Source: Nitrosomonadales bacterium
GTDB taxonomy: Bacteria; Pseudomonadota; Gammaproteobacteria; Burkholderiales; Gallionellaceae
Assembly: GCA_016235045.1 (NCBI GenBank)
Contig: JACRME010000008.1
Coordinates: 372,001-436,000, forward strand
Length of the DNA stretch: 64,000 nucleotides
Reading direction: 5' to 3'
This document shows positions 62,112 to 64,000 of the stretch, piece by piece (the first letter of the stretch is position 1; each line of letters starts with the position of its first letter). The notes beneath the pieces are model-generated. The model made no database searches. It saw only the letters and a list, made by a program, of their open reading frames with translations, and was not told the DNA's origin. The position numbers and the translations under genes were made by a program.

Positions 62112-63397
62112 TGCGTGGCGACGGGTTGCGACGCGGCCTGCGTTGCCATGACGTTCCAGGTCACCGGATAGCGTTTCTCCAGTTCGCCCAGATAGGCAGG
62201 CAGGTTCTGGTTGACCATCATCTGCTTCACGCGCTCGCGCACATCTCCAAACGGCTTCTGCTTGCCGATGCGGCGTTCCAGCACCACGATCAGGTGGAAA
62301 CCGGATGGGGTGGAGACGACTTCGCTGATTTGTTCGTCTTTCAGGGTGGGCAGAACTTTCATCAGTTCGGGCACGCCGCGGCCTTCGGTGATCCAGCCGA
62401 TATCGCCATTCTGTTTGCGGCCGACCGGATCGATGCTTTCGCTGCCGGCCAGGTCAAACAGGCTTTCCCCTTTGACGATGCGAGCACTCAGCGCTTCCGC
62501 TTGTTCCCGGGTGGCGACGACGATTTGTCCAACGTGGTAGCTGACCGGGATGCGGCCGATTTCAGGGTGCTTGACATACCAGTTGCGCAGGGATTTCTCG
62601 TTGGGAACCCATTCCCCGGTTTTCTTTTCGAGCATCATGGCGGGCAGGCGCTCCTCGACGTAGCGATCAATTTGGCTCGTTACGTTCGCGCCGTCGCGCT
62701 CTGCGGCCATCGACACCAGCAGGACTTCGCTGCGATCCTTGAGTTGCTGCCTGACCCATTCCGGGTTGAGCCGTTTCTTCTGCATTTCGGCATCCACGAT
62801 GTCGCCGTAGGTGATGCTGAACCCATCCCCTTCCATGAGGACGGTTGCCGGCTTGATGCCGGGTTTGATGCGTTGTTCATACGATTTGGCATGGCTGTCC
62901 TGCTGCAGCCTGAGCATTTCGGCGCGCTTTACCGGTTGGAACTGGGTGGCCAGGTACGCCGATTTGGCGGCTTCGAACGCGTCGGCGTCGCCCTTGAATT
63001 GCTGCTTCATCGCTTCGAGCGTGTCGGCCGGAATGGCGATGCCCACGCGCAATTTGTTCATGTAGCCGCGGTAGAGCAGTCCTTGCCGGAAATCGGCCTT
63101 TTCGCGCTGGAATGACGGCGTTTTGTCCATGCCCAGGCGCCTGGCTTCCAGCGCCAACAGACGGGCCGCCACCAGCCGCCGCAGCATGTCGCCGCGCAGA
63201 CTGGCCTGTTCGTCCTCGCCCATGGTGTTGAACTGCGTATAAAACGGCGAACTGGAGACTGCCTGTTCCAATTCATGCGAGTTGATTGTTTCGTCCCCTA
63301 CCGTGGCCATCACCTGGTCGGCCGCACTTGCGTGGAGCGGCGAACACACCAGGGCAACGGTGAAGAGGCAGGTCAGCAACGTATTTCTGTTCCACAT
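62108..63397 (-). CDS. periplasmic PpiC-type peptidyl-prolyl cis-trans isomerase
   Basis: A 429-residue exported foldase. Signal peptide TCLFTVALVCSPLHASA; an N-terminal SurA-like helical chaperone region (GDETINSHELEQAVSSSPFY); and a parvulin domain late in the protein (VSYHVGQIVVATREQAEAL to SGFHLIVVLERRIG). The ATG at 63397 gives the signal peptide; the upstream extension does not. It is encoded between the multihaem cytochrome and the TlpA-like gene on one strand, so it probably helps fold that cytochrome or a porin partner. Confidence 0.9.
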   Translation of the reverse strand: MWNRNTLLTCLFTVALVCSPLHASAADQVMATVGDETINSHELEQAVSSSPFYTQFNTMGEDEQASLRGDMLRRLVAARLLALEARRLGMDKTPSFQREKADFRQGLLYRGYMNKLRVGIAIPADTLEAMKQQFKGDADAFEAAKSAYLATQFQPVKRAEMLRLQQDSHAKSYEQRIKPGIKPATVLMEGDGFSITYGDIVDAEMQKKRLNPEWVRQQLKDRSEVLLVSMAAERDGANVTSQIDRYVEERLPAMMLEKKTGEWVPNEKSLRNWYVKHPEIGRIPVSYHVGQIVVATREQAEALSARIVKGESLFDLAGSESIDPVGRKQNGDIGWITEGRGVPELMKVLPTLKDEQISEVVSTPSGFHLIVVLERRIGKQKPFGDVRERVKQMMVNQNLPAYLGELEKRYPVTWNVMATQAASQPVATQ

Positions 63398-63470
63398 AGC
63401 GTTTTGTCCGTTAATGGTCCGAGCGCCCGCCGGAGACGGGAGCAAACCGGTTTATCTTTCCGACATAGCA

Positions 63471-63494
63471 AATCGGGGGGTTGCCCCCCCGATT
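63471..63494. terminator. strong hairpin downstream of the multihaem cytochrome gene
   Basis: AATCGGGGGG / CCCCCCCGATT forms a very stable stem with a short loop, 25 bases after the cytochrome stop. On the minus strand it is followed by TTTGCTATG, a weak U-tract, so it may only attenuate or stabilise the transcript ahead of the isomerase gene. Confidence 0.55.
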
Positions 63495-63518
63495 CGTTGT
63501 TCCAATCAACTATGCTGC

Positions 63519-64000
63519 TTAGTCTTTTGGTATTGCACCGCCAAGGTCTTTGGCGCTGCCGTGCATCCATGTTACAGCCAATTCGAAGTCGTTCAGGATC
63601 GGCTTGCCATCCCAGACATGCTCCTTCTTCTTGGCGATCAGCGGTACGCCGGCCTTATTGGTCTCGTGGCAGGAAGCACACTTCAGCGGGCCGTGAGAGT
63701 TATCGGGATTGTACTGCGCAGCCTGCTTGTACGAAGTGTAGTCGGTGTTCGAGGTGACCGGATACAGGCCGTGGATGGATTCATGGCAGGACTGGCAGCT
63801 CAAACCGGCGTGACCCTTGGAGTAGCGCATCACGCTGTACTTGCCCGGCTGGTTGATCGGGTATGCCTTGCCGCCCTGACCTTCGACGAACGGGGCAGCG
63901 TGGCAGTCCGCGCAGTGCGGTGCACCCGGAGACAGCCAGTAGTCGCGGCCATGCGTTGCCGCATCGTACGGCACGGCGGTGGCGCCGGTCGCACCTGCAG
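63519..64000 (-). CDS. multihaem cytochrome c, N-terminal part beyond window
   Basis: The C-terminal 160 residues of a multihaem c-type cytochrome; the frame runs open to the window edge, so total length and haem number are unknown. Three haem sites are visible: CADCHAAPF, CQSCHESIHG and CASCHETN. An extra histidine-rich HVWDGKPILND...MHGSAKDLGG tail follows. Low-complexity Ala/Thr/Gly sequence lies before PYDAATHGRDYW. Together with the NapC-type, thioredoxin and isomerase genes it suggests a periplasmic or outer-membrane electron conduit. Exact family not recognised. Confidence 0.85.
   Translation of the reverse strand, partial: AGATGATAVPYDAATHGRDYWLSPGAPHCADCHAAPFVEGQGGKAYPINQPGKYSVMRYSKGHAGLSCQSCHESIHGLYPVTSNTDYTSYKQAAQYNPDNSHGPLKCASCHETNKAGVPLIAKKKEHVWDGKPILNDFELAVTWMHGSAKDLGGAIPKD

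Overview
The window is about 64 kb of GC-rich bacterial chromosome. Several features point to a betaproteobacterium: the rpsU-yqeY-dnaG-rpoD macromolecular synthesis block, the ilvBNC-psd-pssA order, the sigma factor/DUF3619/DUF3106 cassette, the PduO/DUF1841 pair and the style of the tRNA-Ile(CAT) gene. A hydrogen-oxidising or otherwise lithotrophic member of the Nitrosomonadales/Gallionellales or Burkholderiales would fit, but that placement is inference; no rRNA is present to settle it.

Layout. 1-20.3 kb is mostly housekeeping: a cut metallo-beta-lactamase gene, a plant-type ferredoxin-NADP reductase, DUF1841 and cobalamin adenosyltransferase, phospholipid synthesis (pssA, psd), branched-chain amino acid synthesis (ilvC, ilvN, ilvB), a small sigma-factor cassette, LPS export permeases (lptG, lptF), pepA, holC, valS, a TusA-like protein, a Ser/Thr kinase with a cyclic-nucleotide-binding domain, and bepA.

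20.4-44.3 kb is one block of minus-strand genes for [NiFe] hydrogenase. In transcription order it reads hoxK-hoxG-hoxZ-(HigA-like gene)-hoxM-L-O-Q-R-T-V-hypA-B-F-C-D-E-hoxX-hoxA-B-C-(nikR)-hoxJ-hoxN. This is the order known from the membrane-bound and regulatory hydrogenases of Ralstonia/Cupriavidus eutropha, with two additions: an orphan HigA-type antitoxin gene and nikR. The catalytic enzyme (HoxKGZ) has the six-cysteine proximal cluster of O2-tolerant enzymes. HoxB, HoxC, HoxJ and HoxA form the H2-sensing circuit. Hyp proteins and HoxX make the Fe(CN)2CO centre, and HoxN, NikR and HypB handle nickel. A sigma54-type promoter candidate lies upstream of hoxK, and a strong intrinsic terminator lies just after hoxZ.

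44.5-47.9 kb carries a periplasmic PQQ-type sugar dehydrogenase with a 36-residue membrane peptide upstream, a TerB-like protein, a metallophosphoesterase and slyX. 47.9-55.3 kb is a defence island on the 3' side of a tRNA-Ile gene: type I restriction-modification (hsdR, hsdM, hsdS) with a GIY-YIG nuclease gene overlapping hsdR, then an AAA ATPase and a TOPRIM protein resembling RloA/RloB or PARIS-type pairs, plus a truncated ORF6N-like remnant. 55.8-60.8 kb is tRNA-Ile, rpoD, dnaG, yqeY and rpsU. 61-64 kb begins a multihaem cytochrome locus: a NapC/NirT-type tetrahaem quinol dehydrogenase, a TlpA-like thioredoxin, a PpiC-type peptidyl-prolyl isomerase and a multihaem cytochrome c cut by the window end.

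Intergenic spaces are unusually rich in long inverted repeats belonging to at least six distinct sequence families, one of which appears to have entered the coding region of dnaG. No CRISPR array, rRNA, transposase or integrase was seen. All family assignments are from reading motifs; no database search was possible.
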